Origin: Pohlia nutans
Lineage: Eukaryota; Streptophyta; Bryopsida; Bryales; Mniaceae
Reading direction: 5' to 3'
DNA length: 64,000 bases
Assembly (NCBI GenBank): GCA_022496805.1
Contig: CM040090.1
Location: forward strand, 14,750,001 to 14,814,000
Numbering within the stretch: the stretch's first letter is position 1; each line of letters starts with the position of its first letter. Made by a program: the position numbers and the translations under genes. The notes beneath the pieces are model-generated. The model was not told where the DNA came from and ran no database searches. It worked only from the letters and a program-made list of their open reading frames with translations. This document shows positions 1 through 11,640 of the stretch, piece after piece.

Positions 1-65
1 CACATTTTTTTGCTTTCTGTAAGCTGAACGGAATTCATGACCTAATTTTTTCTTTCGATGTGCAG

Positions 66-2105
66 GTCTAAGCTCAAGCGGAAGGCAGTGGAACCTGCAG
101 GACCATCGTCCTCAGCGACGCCGAAACGAGCACGGAAGTCGGAGACTCCAGTGGAGAAGAGATTGGCACGTTTTGTGAAGAGCCCGTCGATCGCCGTCAG
201 AGAGCGCATTCAACGAGCTTACCAGCATCGGCTCTACCTGATTGAGAAGAAGATGATGGGCGAAGAGAGTTCTTCTTCACCCACTGGATGCGAGTTTTTT
301 GTCCTGGGTGCAACAGGAAACGTTTACTCTGTCAAACTGGAAAAGAAACCTTCCTGTACTTGTCCAGATGCTGCCAAAGGTAACATCTGTAAGCACTTGT
401 TGTTTGTCATGTTACGTGTGCTCAAGTTGCCGGAGTCAGACCCTAGAGTTTGGCAAAAAGCGTTGTTGACCAGTGAGCTTGAAGACTTGCTGAATGTATC
501 CGCTTCCACCGAAGGTGTTCTTGCCAGTCAACTTGTTCGGGAACGATTCCATGAAATTTCAGGTTGGTTTTCTGTCCTCCAAATTCAGTGCTGTGAGTAT
601 TTTTTACTCCCTCCGTCCCAAAGATTTTGTCCTAGTTTTTGGCAATTTTTTTTTTCAATATTTGTCCTATGTTTTATACTTCAAACGTGAGTTTTGTCCA
701 CTTCAAACAGGGTGGACAACAAGAGTGACACAAAAACTACATACTACTATTGAAGATAGACCATTTTTCGAGTACTGAGACGGTTTTTTTAGCAAAAAAA
801 TGTGTTAAATTAAAACACGCCAAAAACTAGGACAATATCTTTGGGACGGAGGGAGTATTCAATTTGGGTGAAAAGGTAAATTTGAGCAGAATGCGTCGCG
901 CTTTGAATCAATCAAAAAAATTGGAGTCGAAATGAATATACTAAAAGTTGGAATGCATAAGAACTCTCAGAGTATCCCCACCCTAAATGTACAACAGTTT
1001 TACACAGAAAAATCCTATATCACCCGTGTTAGATTAGACTAGGGGATACTTTTAGAGCAGGGACAGTATCGCGGAGCAACATCAAGGAAGGTGCATATGC
1101 TTGTATTATTTTATTCATTTCGAGCCAATGACTTCCAATATCGAATTGTGAGCTGTATCAGAATTCGGGACAAATGTACTAATGATTCTACATTCTGTCC
1201 TCAGAAGGGACAAATGTACAAAGTTGGATGTCCTTTGTCTTTACAATTTTTTCCCTGCTTGCGCTCTGAATGTAGTGACTGACTGATAGTTAACCCCTAA
1301 AGGACCATAAGACCACCAGGGGGCCTCATGTTTTTTTTTAGTAGTTTTGAGTAGGTTTTATGTAGATTTTCTTTTGTTCAAATTTATTTATTTATTATTC
1401 AACATATGTAATATTCCTCACTAATTCCATTGATATAAAATTTGGTCCCATTAAATTATTATTTTTCACAATATGATTGTTTAAATTTGTCGTTTTAAAA
1501 CCCTGAATCCTTGGTCCTTAGGGGTTAACGGACTCACATAGTTACTAAATCATTCCTCAAAGGAAGAAAGGTTCCCGTTCTGTACATTGCTCTAGTTGTC
1601 CATTGGTGGCAATTGCGTCTTATGTGCTGGTGCCGCTACGTTTTTAATATATGTGCAACATAATAAGGATGACTCTTTGAAGTTTAATTAGTACAGCCCA
1701 GAGCCCTGTGTCATGTTTTTTCTGATGTGGTGGACTTGTGCAGGGACCAAGCCAGAATCAAAGACGGAGACAGAGAAAAGTATTCAAAGAGACCTGGACG
1801 GAGACTGTCCCATCTGCTACGAAGAGATGGCTGGTGGTGATGGCAAGCCCAGAGAACCGGTTGTTTTTTGCAAGACTTGTGGCAACAATGTGCACTGTGA
1901 TTGCTTCGAGAAATGGAGTTGCAGCAAACGGAGCACAGGAGGCAAAGTCACATGTATATATTGTAGAGCAGACTGGAACGCCCCCAAGACCGATCGTGAT
2001 GGTTATGTCAACCTTGCTTCCTACTCTGAGGCCCATGCTAATCAGGACACAAGTTTTGAATCCTTGTATCCCAACAGCTATGCGTGGATCGATTCTGATA
2101 ATTAG
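66..2105 (+). CDS. SWIM zinc finger plus RING-type protein, probable E3 ubiquitin ligase (5' end outside window)
   Basis: Two exons are visible: 66-562 and 1744-2105. The acceptor before 66 reads ttcgatgtgcag and the donor at 563 is gttggt. The second acceptor is gacttgtgcag, and the join restores a Gly codon. The first exon encodes a basic N-terminus and a SWIM zinc finger (CTCPD, then CKH after a short spacer, near 350-400). The second encodes a cysteine-rich RING-like finger starting CPICYEE and ending near CIYCRADW. SWIM followed by RING is the arrangement of MEX/ZSWIM2-type E3 ligases, so a role in ubiquitination is inferred. An ATG at 58 lies inside the apparent acceptor and would also open this frame. 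I favour an upstream exon outside the window. The 1.2-kb intron carries two MITEs. Confidence 0.8.
607..855. mobile_element. Stowaway-like MITE (Tc1/mariner) in the SWIM/RING intron
   Basis: The left end CTCCCTCCGTCCCAAAG and the right end CTTTGGGACGGAGGGAG are perfect inverted repeats, flanked by TA at 605-606 and 856-857. This terminus is the classic plant Stowaway one, and TA is the known target. It is 249 bp with no coding capacity. Confidence 0.9.
1290..1528. mobile_element. TTAA MITE, family A copy 1 (piggyBac-like)
   Basis: The ends are TTAACCCCTAAAGGACC and GGTCCTTAGGGGTTAA. A related copy in opposite orientation lies at 61307-61537. No coding capacity. It sits in the intron of the SWIM/RING gene. 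Confidence 0.85.
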
Positions 2106-2580
2106 GAGACTCTTGTGAGCATTCAGCTGTTCATCCACTACAAGCAAACCCGTCGCTTTTCACTGACTGAAATTGCGGAATAAGGTACTTATTCCTTGTC
2201 CGATGTGACCAAAAGCACTCACCAACTCTGGAACGGCTCAAAATAGCAGTGAGAAGCAACCAGTTTTCTTGTAAGAGAAAATTAGAATTGCACTTTGAGG
2301 TCATCCAAAACTTAGAGGGCATACCATGTAGTTCCCCACCAACATCACTCAATTGGACTTTGAAACCAGTACGTACACCACCCAAAACTCACTACTCATA
2401 TTGTGCAATCATGATTTGCAATTAAGAAGAGAAGATACACTAGTTTGAGTGGTTGAAGGCTTTGAGTATCTAGAAGATTTCCATAGCCTGGGGTGATTTC
2501 GTGTCAGCTTTTCATCCATTCATTATCCAGAGGTCGGGGACTGCTGGAGATGCTCTAAGACCCTGTGCATATTATTTCTT
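2106..2580. repeat. 3' flank of SWIM/RING gene with dispersed repeat Q, copy 1
   Basis: About 2380-2460 closely resembles 26340-26425 (shared stretches TTGCAATTAA and GATACACTAG, then GAGTGG). The segment starts GAGCATTCAGCTG (2119) and ends GGAGATGCTC (about 2555). That is a PIF/Harbinger-like terminus, but I could not define a matching target duplication. The first part probably serves as 3'UTR of the SWIM/RING gene. Confidence 0.45.
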
Positions 2581-3963
2581 TTTCTCTCTTTTCTGGTTCT
2601 GGAGTACTGCAGTGTAGAGAGCCCGTTGTGTAGACCTGGCGTTCGTTAGGGTATGGAATTCAACGACGTCCTTTTGGAAGTACAGAGGGTCCTACTGTAT
2701 TCATAAAAATGTCAGTGAGACTTTTTTCTGTAAATTTGAATTTGAAAGAGAATTTTTTATTTTTTTTAAATTGTGGGAATAGAGTATTTTACATTGTGTA
2801 CTTCATGATTCTCTCTAAATTCTACCTTCATCAGTAAACTTTGGGCAGGCAATTCTCATGTGATTTGCTTGTGAAAATCATGCAACATCATATTGATCTT
2901 ATACATAGCTCATGCACTTTGTAATACGAGGTTCATGTTGTACTGGCAAGCACAAATAGTTTTTTCTTTTTATTGGCATAAAGGAGTTAAGCACTAATTA
3001 TTTTTATGATCTGTGTCCTATTAACATAGAAACCATGCCATCAATCTTATGTAAACTCTAGCAACCACGAATCTTGTGTGATTTTAGTGTCAAGGTCCAT
3101 GCGAGTTTCATACCATTTTCACATCTGAATGTTGCCCCTTGTTTTTACTTGAGTCACAAGTCAGAAAAAAAGTTTACAAGCAATTTGTAAGATTTTTTTG
3201 AAAATTAGTAACTTATTCGTTCAATATCTAAATAAAACATATTATAGTGCCATTGAGATCCTTTTCAAAATGGGCACAAGATCTCCAAAACTTTGTCTAT
3301 TTGATAATAGAAATCACATTCATTGGTTGAAAGTTACACGAATAGTGAAACTACTTTAGTTATTTTGATCTAATTGAGAAGTACGTTCAACCTTCTCTAA
3401 TTAATCATTTCCCAAAATATCTTGAGAATTTGTCATATTGTGTACACATGTCAAGTTGTGAACGCATGTGAGTGCATTTAGAAGCTTCCAAGGTAGTGTC
3501 ATTGGAGACCGTTGAGTTCATCACTATTACTGGCACATTATGCACCTAAACATTTCTTGGGCTCCATATGCATGACCAGCATATATTTGTTTGTATAATC
3601 TTTCTCATGTATTGAAATACATCGATGTATTCAAATATGATTTATGCTTTAGTACAAGGGGGTATTCAAAGATGGTGTAGTGAAATATGACAGCTATTAT
3701 CTAATGACATCATGTCCAACTCGACGTGATTTTTTCTTGAATTTTTTTGGCATTTCAAAGTTCATTCATCGAAGTTTCATACAATTCTCTAAATCCTTTT
3801 ATACATAATTGAATCATATAATGCATAGCTGCAACCAATCATGGTTTCTTATACCATGCCATTATAGGAATGTGTTCCACCACATATAAATAAATAAAAT
3901 TGCTTGCCTACTAGGAATAAGAAAAAAAACACCCAATCATATGATAATACTCTACATACTTCA
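2581..3963. other. AT-rich intergenic stretch, no feature recognised
   Basis: I see no coding potential, RNA gene or clean terminal inverted repeat here. The DNA is AT-rich and typical of old, decayed intergenic sequence. Confidence 0.5.
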
Positions 3964-3965
3964 TA

Positions 3966-4229
3966 CCGTAGTACCATAGCAGGTTCGTCCTAAAATAATT
4001 CTAAAAATAAAAAACGTAAAAATTAGAAAATTCTGAAGACAGAAAAACGAAAATAGAATAAATTAGTTTTTGAAATATTTTGTTATTTCTAAGCTATTTA
4101 AGGTCATTTTTACTGATTTTTTGCTAAAAAACGAAAATTGAGAAATTCAGTTTTTGAGAGGCGAACCTTATTTTTTCAAAAAAATTAAATATTCGTTCGC
4201 CAGGTGGCGAACCTGCTATGGTGTTACGG
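3966..4229. mobile_element. TA-flanked MITE with CCGTAG terminus
   Basis: The left end is CCGTAGTACCATAGCAGG and the right end is CCTGCTATGGTGTTACGG, inverted with two mismatches. They are flanked by TA at 3964-3965 and 4230-4231, as expected for a Tc1/mariner-type MITE. The interior is AT-rich and non-coding. Confidence 0.8.
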
Positions 4230-4231
4230 TA

Positions 4232-5100
4232 TCTTTTTCCTTTTGTTCTTTTCAAACCACATATCAACACATGTCTTCTCTCTTACCAAAGCAAACATGT
4301 TGGGTTTTGATTTTTCTTTCTCAAAGCTGACTTTTTTCAAGTGTATGTACATTTCTTTAGTATACTCCACCATATTAATGCGTATTTGGAGGACTTACGG
4401 TAGTCCACATCAAAAAATAATACAGTAGGCATGAAGTGAAGAATGATAAATCTTTAAATGTTCAATCTTCAAATGCTCAAACTTCATATGCTTATAATGC
4501 ACAAACCGCTTAGAGTTGAAAAATGAGCTTAGGCTTTCTGAAATTGTCTTAGGATATACTTCAAGATAAAAGTGTTTGTTTGCTTCATTTACTCAAGATA
4601 TTGAGGGTCAAAATTTCCTTGCTTGCATGCCTCTGAGTGTGCAAGTTTTTGAAGCGAGCGGCTGTCGTTGATACCGGGTGTAAATAGTGTACTGCTGGTA
4701 CAAAGTAGAAAACCGACCACTTCTCAACCTCAAAGATGGGCCCATAGGGGAATAACATACTGTGCAGAAATCAGGCTTTGGGAGAATCATGATACTCCCG
4801 GCCAAATGGTGCAGACTGAGTCTAAACTGAAATATGAATTACCGACCAAAACTCTACCAGGTGCCGCCACGTGGCGGTACCACACCTACCCAACACTGTG
4901 AGGTGGTCGGAAGCATACAGTAACACCTGTGCCCATGCAGCTCATTTGTTATTGCAATCCTGTGTCTTTAATGTCACATCCTCATTGCCAAATGAACATC
5001 ATTCATTACAATATACAGGAAGGTAACTATACGTTAAAGAGTTCACCTTACCAACTGAGCCTATTTACACACATAAAACAGAAAATATTATCAGTAGGTC
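4232..5100. other. Intergenic stretch with a weak inverted repeat
   Basis: No gene is recognised. An imperfect inverted pair (AACCGACCACTTCTCA near 4712 and TGAGGTGGTCGG near 4900) may mark a degraded MITE. The short ORFs here have no recognisable family. Confidence 0.35.
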
Positions 5101-5620
5101 TTAACCCCTAAAGTACCAATCCTTTGAACAAAAGTAGATGCTAGCCTCAAAAATAAATATTAGCATGACTCAAATGTACATGAGGTGTATATGAGAGGAC
5201 CATTGCAAGCATAAAATCTACCCAACAAATTTGACATACTTGTAAGGTAGAGACACCCATAACCGACAGGTGACCAATAACCGATATATCCTAATTCCTA
5301 GATTGTGAAAGAACAGATGTACCTCATTTGTATATGTCGGTTATGGGTTTTGAAGTACTTTTCACTTTGAAAAATTATACAAATTTCAATATTGGGAGAT
5401 AATTCATGGGAAAATGCTCATTCTTCATGAACCTTATTTTCCTACGAACGAAAATTATCTCCTTATCGATAACCCAAGTTTTGATATGCTGAAATGCTTA
5501 AGTTGTCGGTTATAGGTGTCTGTACCTTAGTTGGAGGCCTCTCCAATATTATTAACAAGTCCCCATCACAAAAGACTTATTATAATTGGTAGAGAATTTA
5601 ATAGGCTTACAAAGGTGACT
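5101..5620. mobile_element. TTAA MITE, family B copy 1, 3'-truncated, hosting a nested MITE
   Basis: It starts TTAACCCCTAAAGTACC and matches the family B copies at 31205 and 38128 (shared GATGCTAGCCTCAAA and CATTGCAAGCATAAAA). Similarity stops near 5620 after GACTTGGATGAAAG, so the right terminus is missing. The body is interrupted by the TA MITE at 5245-5527. Confidence 0.8.
5245..5527. mobile_element. TA-flanked AGGTA MITE nested in family B copy 1
   Basis: The left end is AGGTAGAGACACCCATAACC and the right end is GGTTATAGGTGTCTGTACCT. TA duplicates sit at 5243-5244 and 5528-5529. Removing the insert restores the uninterrupted junction seen in the family B copy at 31205, which confirms the boundaries. 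Confidence 0.9.
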
Positions 5621-5682
5621 TGGATGAAAGCGGGAGTCTCATAACAATCAGTTCTTGAGTTGCTTTTGGGTTAATTCCTTTT

Positions 5683-5689
5683 TATAAAT
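5683..5689 (+). promoter_or_regulatory. Candidate TATA box of the ERD7-like gene
   Basis: TATAAAT lies 322 bp before the start codon at 6011. If used, it would give a 5'UTR of about 295 nt. It lies just beyond the broken end of a TTAA MITE. The assignment rests on position and motif only. Confidence 0.4.
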
Positions 5690-6010
5690 TTCTACCGATT
5701 CTTGCAGCTATGTGTCAAGAGGACCTCCACCGACACCTGCCATGTGCCAGATGGCAGAAAAAATCTCCAGCCATCGCATTCCACCGCCACGAACCCTCCG
5801 TCAATCCCTCTCCCAAAAGACCATAATAAATCCTCACAAACTGATGATCAACTTCATTCCAAACTCTTGAACTTCAATCTAGACATGAATTCTTCCTGCA
5901 ACTCTTGATTAGGAAGTTCCTCACATTCACATTCTATCAGTCTGTGCGAGAGCTAGTGATCGATTGCAGCGCCGTTACTGCAATTCTCTCTTCGATCCGA
6001 GTCGATCACG

Positions 6011-9000
6011 ATGAACTGGTTACGCAAGAAGAATCCGGCCACCACGCGCTCCACGTCCATGGCGCCCCAGAGGACGACACCGGAGAACGAGCACGAAATC
6101 CCTCAAATCTTCCGCACGTACTCGCACCAGCAGGCGCGCTACAACAACAACGGAGAGCAATACGAGGAGAATCCTGAGAACCTGTTTCGCACGGCGTCCA
6201 ACACGTACTACGATTTCAACGCCGTCACGACGACGAGGAGCCCTGACGACGAGTCCCCGACGACGATTCCCGAGGCGAAGGAGGAGACCCTGGTGAGGGT
6301 TCCGGGCGCCATGGTGCACCTGGTGGCGGAGGATTCGAGCCCATTGATTTCCCGGGGGGAATTCTCCGTGGTGCGCATCGAGCAGGACGGGAACGGGATC
6401 GTGGCGTTCGTGCGGGTGGGCGAGCAGCTGCGATGGCCCTTGACGATGGATGAGCCTGCCGTGAAGCTGGACTCGTCGCACTACTTCTTCACGATTCGTG
6501 TCCCCAGGCCGGTGGATCAAATGGCCACGGAGACCGCGGGTGATCCTGGTAACGAGGTTTTGAGCTATGGCGTCACGTTCGATGTCGAGGGTCACGAGCG
6601 GAAGCTCAGAGAGCTGGATGAGGTTCTGGAACAGTACAGCCAATTCTCGAAGCCGCAGCTCGTTCATGGCGATCGACAGCAGATCGTTCCCGAAGCCGTC
6701 GTCTCCAGCGAGGGCAAACAGGTACCACCTTCATTTCCTCTTACACCCCACAAATCATAACTTGCGCACTAAATCAAAACGGCAAAAGAATGATTTCGAG
6801 AACTTGAATGTGCTTGCAAACATACATGTAGAATACATAATTTTAGGGGATGGCTTGGTATGGGTACCACTTTTACGCGTCTCATATAGTGTGACTTGTG
6901 TCTAACTCATTTTAGGTGTGTCTTTAACACCGTGTATATAGTTGCAACAATGGTGTCTATTAACACTTTCTAATTTTTGTAAATTTTCAATGTTTTTTTC
7001 TTACCAAGAAGATATTTTTTGAAAACCACACTATTTTTGGAGGGGGTACCCATATCAGGCTATCAATATGTTCACATCTATGTTTTGGGGTCTTGCAGAA
7101 TTCGTTGCAGTAAGTAGGCTTCTATTCCGACTCTTGTTCAGTAGAATTCGTAAAGAAACAAAGCCTTGTATGTACTTTTATCTCTATGACGCATCCTGAT
7201 GAATGTGTTTGGGAAGTCCTATAAAATAATTCTTACTTACCAAGGTGAGCATGGGGTGAGTGATTTCAAGAAGCTTGAAGTGTTAATTAATATTTGGATG
7301 GAGTACATAATTTTCACATCTATGTTTTGGAGTCTTGCAGAATTCGTTGCAGTAAGTAGGCTTCTATTCTTGTTCAGTGGAATTCGTAAAGAAACAAGCT
7401 TTGTATGTACGTTTACCTCCATGATGCATCCTGATGAATGTGTTTGGGAAGTACTTTAGAATTATTCTTACTTGCCAGAAGCTTGAAGTGTTAATTAATA
7501 TTTTGGATGGACTACAGGTGACGGAGGGGAATGACGCGGAGTTTTGGAGAACCATGGCTCCGAATGTGGACGATTACAACAGCAGGCTGGCCAAGGGCAT
7601 GGCGAAGGGCACGGGCAATCTGATCAAGGGTATCTTCAAGGTTCGAGACTCCACGGTGGCGCGTCTGGAGAATGGCAGCGTGTACGCCAAGGGCCGCGTG
7701 AAGCCCAACTCCAAACCCACCACCATCTCTCCCCAAACCTTGCGCAACCTCCAGAGGTTTGTTCATTCCCATTTAAATTATTCACTTGCAAATTCCAATT
7801 ACGGTAGATGATGAAGTCTGACAGATAGGTAGACGTACCTGAAACCACCACGACACCTAAAACCACCAACTTCTACACCCCTCTTTCATTTCAGGAAGGA
7901 AATGTAGGTTTTCATTACATGACTTATGCATCAATTGCTCAAAAGTTAAGTAATATTCCGACAACTTACATTTCCTCCCTAAAATGAAGAATAAAAAAAT
8001 TTAAAAAAAGGGAATGAGGAGTGTTGACGATTGTGTTACTACTACAGGGTGCAGAACATGTCCATGGCCACGGAGCAAGTGGCGAAGAATGTGTTGGAGG
8101 GCGTAGTTAAGACTGTGGGCTTCTTCTCGGGCGCCATGATGAAGTCCAAGCCCGGCAAGAAGTTCTTCAAGTTGTTACCAGGCGAAGTGGCCCTCGTCTC
8201 CATGGACGCTTTTGGTACGTTCTCCAACTCTCATCAAATCAGTTGATTCCCATTCATTCTCTTTAGTGTCATCCATTCTTTAATGTACCGCCAACTTTGC
8301 GTTTTAGCAAAGAAAATGAACTTCTTTTCTTTGCATCTGACGTCTTTCTTCTCCAATTTTGAGTGTGCAGCCAAAGTGTTTGACGCGGTGGAGAAGGCGG
8401 GTACCGATGTGTTACAATCCACGAAAATGTACACGCAGGACGTTGTCACTCACAGGTTTGTGCCATTCTCAGATTCAACAAGTTTCACTCATGAATCAAT
8501 AAAATTTTAACATATGACGTGTGGAGGTGATCAGGTTTGTAGTTTTACATTGAAAAAGAACACAAATTTAAGGTGGTTACCCGATTCCCAACTGAATAAG
8601 AAATACGGATATGAGGTATTGATATTATTTAGTATTATTATTTTTAAGAGTTAGGCAAGAAGAAATAGATTCCAACACAAGTTGAAACATAATTTTTGGA
8701 TGAAGAATGAATTAGTTATAAATTTTCAAAGTTGAAGTATGACACATCCCATTCATGTCATATAGGTAGAGTTGTTTGTGTCCAAAGAAGATTTGTATTG
8801 CACACATTAAAGATGCTTAAACCAACAACAACAAATCTATAACCACACTTATATACACATAAACCAACAAGAGAGAACCCATTACTAACTGTAGCTCATG
8901 CTAAAACCAACATCATTGCAGCATTGATTGCAAAAAATGCCTCACTGTTGGTTTAAGGCGCCAGTTGGGAATGGGGTAACCACCTTATGTGTTCTTCCGC

Positions 9001-9271
9001 ATGTGAGTATGAGAGATTCTCAGGATATATAAAGAATGTGCAATTAGAGAGTTGCTATGTGGACTAATAGGAGTATATAATATGATGCAGGTATGGTGAA
9101 GGAGCAGGGCAAGTAACTGATCACACACTGGCCACTGCGGGGCATGTGTTTGCAACAGCGTGGACAGTGTCCAAGGTTCGGCGGGCCTTGAATCCGTCCA
9201 AGTTCAGACCTTCCAAAACAGGAATGCTCAAAGCGGCCGCCAAGGCAGCTGTTGGAGGTCGCTCAAAATGA
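6011..9271 (+). CDS. ERD7: ERD7-like senescence-domain protein
   Basis: Five exons give 460 aa: 6011-6721, 7518-7756, 8048-8214, 8371-8455 and 9091-9271. All introns are GT-AG and the reading frame is kept throughout. Exon 1 encodes a polar N-terminus, then a stretch around PGAMVHLVAEDSSPLISRGE typical of plant ERD7 proteins. Exons 2-5 (about residues 250-450) carry the senescence/spartin-type domain, with the glycine-rich RLAKGMAKGTGNLIKGIF and TDHTLATAGHVFATAW motifs. Proteins of this family are linked to dehydration, cold and senescence, and to lipid droplets or membranes. Intron 1 holds a MITE and a tandem duplication, and intron 4 holds another MITE. It is convergent with the DUF506 gene. 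Confidence 0.9.
6849..7064. mobile_element. TIR element family N copy 1 (unclassified), ERD7-like intron 1
   Basis: The left end GATGGCTTGGTATGGGTACC and the right end GGTACCCATATCAGGCTATC are inverted. The same ends recur at 25412-25645 and 43669-43799. The target duplication is unclear, so the superfamily is not assigned. Confidence 0.7.
7071..7517 (+). repeat. Tandem duplication of the 3' end of ERD7-like intron 1
   Basis: Unit 1 is 7071-7312 and unit 2 is 7313-7517, highly similar with small indels. Unit 2 ends in the functional acceptor ACTACAG, whereas unit 1 reads GAGTACATAA there and has no AG acceptor. Each unit also contains TTGCAG, an 11-nt stretch AATTCGTTGCA, then GTAAGT, which looks like a micro-exon with both splice sites. 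A degraded third piece lies at 6790-6845, on the other side of MITE N1. Confidence 0.8.
8571..8985. mobile_element. TA-flanked MITE, family L copy 1, ERD7-like intron 4
   Basis: The left end AGGTGGTTACCC and the right end GGGGTAACCACCT are flanked by TA at 8569-8570 and 8986-8987. A full copy in opposite orientation is at 41637-42054. The inner sequence includes ACCAACAACAACAAATCT and a near-terminal CAGTTGGGAATGGGGTAA. Confidence 0.9.
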
Positions 9272-10136
9272 TTCAAGCAAACCGTATGTTGATGGTTAGA
9301 GCTTTAGAGGTATCCATTCTTGTGCAAGACACAAATCGTGTAAATGTAGATTGCCATGAAAAGGTATTCTAGCGTAGGTTGTAAACAGACGTAGTCATAT
9401 TCTAGTGGTAGTTACAGAGAACAGCTTGGATATATCATGCACACAAGGAATGATCAGAGTCCAATTTCGGAATTTCAAATAGACAAGATGTACCTCAATT
9501 TTTCTTTTCTTTTTCCACTTCTCTTTATTCTTCCATTCTCAGTCTTTGGCGATGGATGCCAAGTTACAAACTCTGCTTCAAAACCCGTCGACACTGGACT
9601 GTGAAACTGTGAAACCCAAGCCTTAAAACCCGAGCCTTAAACCCTCGACTCGCTGTGAAATTGTGAAACCCGAGCCTTAAACCCTCGACTCGCTGTGAAA
9701 TTGTGAAACCCGAGCCCTAAACCTCCGACTCGCTGAAGAAAACCAAAACCATACCTTCTCTAGAGCAAACCACTTTTTTTTTCTTCTCTTTTCTATGTAC
9801 ACCCTCTCACACTACAAAACTGCAACACACGAATAAAAAAAACTCCAGGGAATAACTCAAATAAGCGGAGACTCAACAGAACATAATCTAATCTGTTTCT
9901 TTGGCGGGAAGTCCCTAACTGGGCAGTAGGGTTACCATCCCATTTGACTATATTTTAAGCTCCTACATATCTCGCACAAACTAATAACTCAATGGCGTCG
10001 CCTCGTCAAAATGTATCACCTTCGGTAAAAATGAGCACGAAAATCGCATAAACATATACGCAAGTACGAAGGTGTATAGTACAATAAGAAAAATTGGTGT
10101 GTCGAAATACTCAAGCCACTTTCACCAGGTTGTTCC
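9272..10136. repeat. Convergent intergenic region with a 40-bp minisatellite
   Basis: This lies between the 3' ends of the ERD7-like and DUF506 genes and should hold both 3'UTRs. From 9631 a 40-bp unit (starting CGAGCCTTAAACCCTCGACT) occurs twice exactly (9631-9670, 9671-9710), then as a partial diverged third copy to about 9737. Nothing else is recognised. Confidence 0.75.
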
Positions 10137-11234
10137 TCATTGAACACTTGCAACTGGCTTCCAAAACAAAGATGCAAGTCCGGCATGTCCAGGACCGTGA
10201 GGTTTTCTCGCTTTCAGGATGGGAAGATGCCAGTCATTGTTGTCAATAGAGTTCGAGACAGGAACGTTTTCCTTCACAACAGCCTTCTCATCATCCGAGC
10301 TTTCAACGCTTGCATTGGCAACGACAGAAACATCATCAGTGCTTTTGTCCCAATTCGTTGTCCGCCTGTGAGAACTGAACCATTTGGCTCGCATGTACTC
10401 CGGTTTCCGCCACGGTGGCAAATGCATGCCACGTTTCTTCAATGACAACTGGACAGCTTCTGACATAATATTAACAATCCACTGAAGCTGATCCGCCCTG
10501 CCTACGAAAATCTCCGGTAAAGCTTGCACAAGCGAATCGTAATGAGCAGTTGGACGCGCAATCTCGAACTGCGCTTTGAAATCAACATCGATAACAATCC
10601 TGGAGCCTTCGAATTCGACGTCGATGTACTCGTACTCTCCGCCAGGAAACCCGCCCGAATGATCCCATTTGGACTTGCTGATGCCGGCATTGAAACCAGC
10701 ACGACGAAGATGACGCATGACATGGCGTTTGAGGTAACTCGTAACGCCATCGCCAAGGTACGACCCCGTGTTCACAGCAGCAACCGCACTCCGCACTTCG
10801 GACAACAAATTCCGCTCCGGTATGCTGTCAAAGTTGCTGTGGAGAACAGCGGCGAGCTCGGAAGCTTTTGAATCTTCGTCCGAGGAAGCGTCGTCAAACC
10901 GCGACCGACCTCGCTTCCTGTCGCTCGTTTCGTCCTCGAGAAACTCGTCCACCATAGCCGCTAAGCGCACGGAGCTCGGCCCGTGCTCGAGAGTATTCAA
11001 ATCTTCATCCCCTCCTTCGCCGAGAAGCTTCATCCTCAACTTCATCGCCAGATTCGACCTCGTTAACGCCCCGAGAGCCTGAAGATCTGTAGGCCGACGC
11101 CCCTTCTTCGCCGGAGAGACGCGTACCTGCGACAGCAACGCCCCGAGTCCCCGCTCCTCCTTCGCCCTCGCCACCGCCTTTGAGCAAGTGCCCCTTGTTT
11201 TCAAAACCGGCTTCATTGTCACAAGGCCCGGCAT
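10137..11234 (-). CDS. DUF506 family protein (PD-(D/E)XK nuclease-like fold)
   Basis: One intronless frame of 365 aa, read from 11234 down to 10137. The N-terminal third is basic and low in conserved motifs, followed by an acidic SSDED stretch. From about residue 145 the conserved plant DUF506 core is present: LKRHVMRHLRRAGFNAG, SKWDHSGGFPGGEYEYIDV, FKAQFEIARPTAHYDSL, LPEIFVGRADQLQWIV and MHLPPWRKPEYMRAKW. The family has been related to PD-(D/E)XK nucleases, but its biochemical role is unclear, so I do not assert an activity. The start at 11234 is the first Met of the frame, with a second Met six codons later. Length fits the family. Confidence 0.9.
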   Translation of the reverse strand: MPGLVTMKPVLKTRGTCSKAVARAKEERGLGALLSQVRVSPAKKGRRPTDLQALGALTRSNLAMKLRMKLLGEGGDEDLNTLEHGPSSVRLAAMVDEFLEDETSDRKRGRSRFDDASSDEDSKASELAAVLHSNFDSIPERNLLSEVRSAVAAVNTGSYLGDGVTSYLKRHVMRHLRRAGFNAGISKSKWDHSGGFPGGEYEYIDVEFEGSRIVIDVDFKAQFEIARPTAHYDSLVQALPEIFVGRADQLQWIVNIMSEAVQLSLKKRGMHLPPWRKPEYMRAKWFSSHRRTTNWDKSTDDVSVVANASVESSDDEKAVVKENVPVSNSIDNNDWHLPILKARKPHGPGHAGLASLFWKPVASVQ

Positions 11235-11524
11235 CTTGGAATGGAATTCGAAACCTGCAAACCCGAAACCACCTCACACCAAAACCCTCACTGACGATCC
11301 CCGAACGCCATTACAGACAAACCCTAAAACGAAAAAAAAACAAAAAAACGCTCAAAAACACTCGAAATCTCTCCAAAAATTTCACGAACACAAAGACGAA
11401 AAGGAGCCGTTCGGAAGGAACAGACCACAAACACAAAAGGCCGCCGGAAGGAACAACCAACCGAAGGGACAAACCACAAAACCTCACCTCACCTCTCAAA
11501 GGATTTCGTTACAAAGCGACGGGA

Positions 11525-11532
11525 TTTATATA
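11525..11532 (-). promoter_or_regulatory. TATA box candidate of the DUF506 gene
   Basis: On the minus strand TATATAAA lies about 290 bp upstream of the start codon. It is followed by a purine-poor leader and A-rich (plus-strand) tracts around 11330. A poly-A/T run at 11606-11640 lies just upstream. Position and motif support a core promoter, and no other evidence is available. Confidence 0.5.
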
Positions 11533-11640
11533 CCATGGAAATGTCTCCGCAACGGCTCCCATTTGCGGCTTAAAATAGCAAGACAAACGGGAATTTGACT
11601 CCAAGAAAAAAAAAAAAAAAAAAAAAAAGGGAAAAAAAAA

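Noticed and set aside
2119..2560. Repeat Q as a complete PIF/Harbinger MITE
   Set aside because: GAGCAT-like ends exist, but neither copy has a matching 3-bp duplication and the inverted repeats are weak. Reported only as a dispersed repeat.
6020..6667. Long Arg-rich reading frame on the minus strand
   Set aside because: Shadow of GC-rich ERD7-like exon 1. The plus-strand protein is recognisable and spliced correctly.
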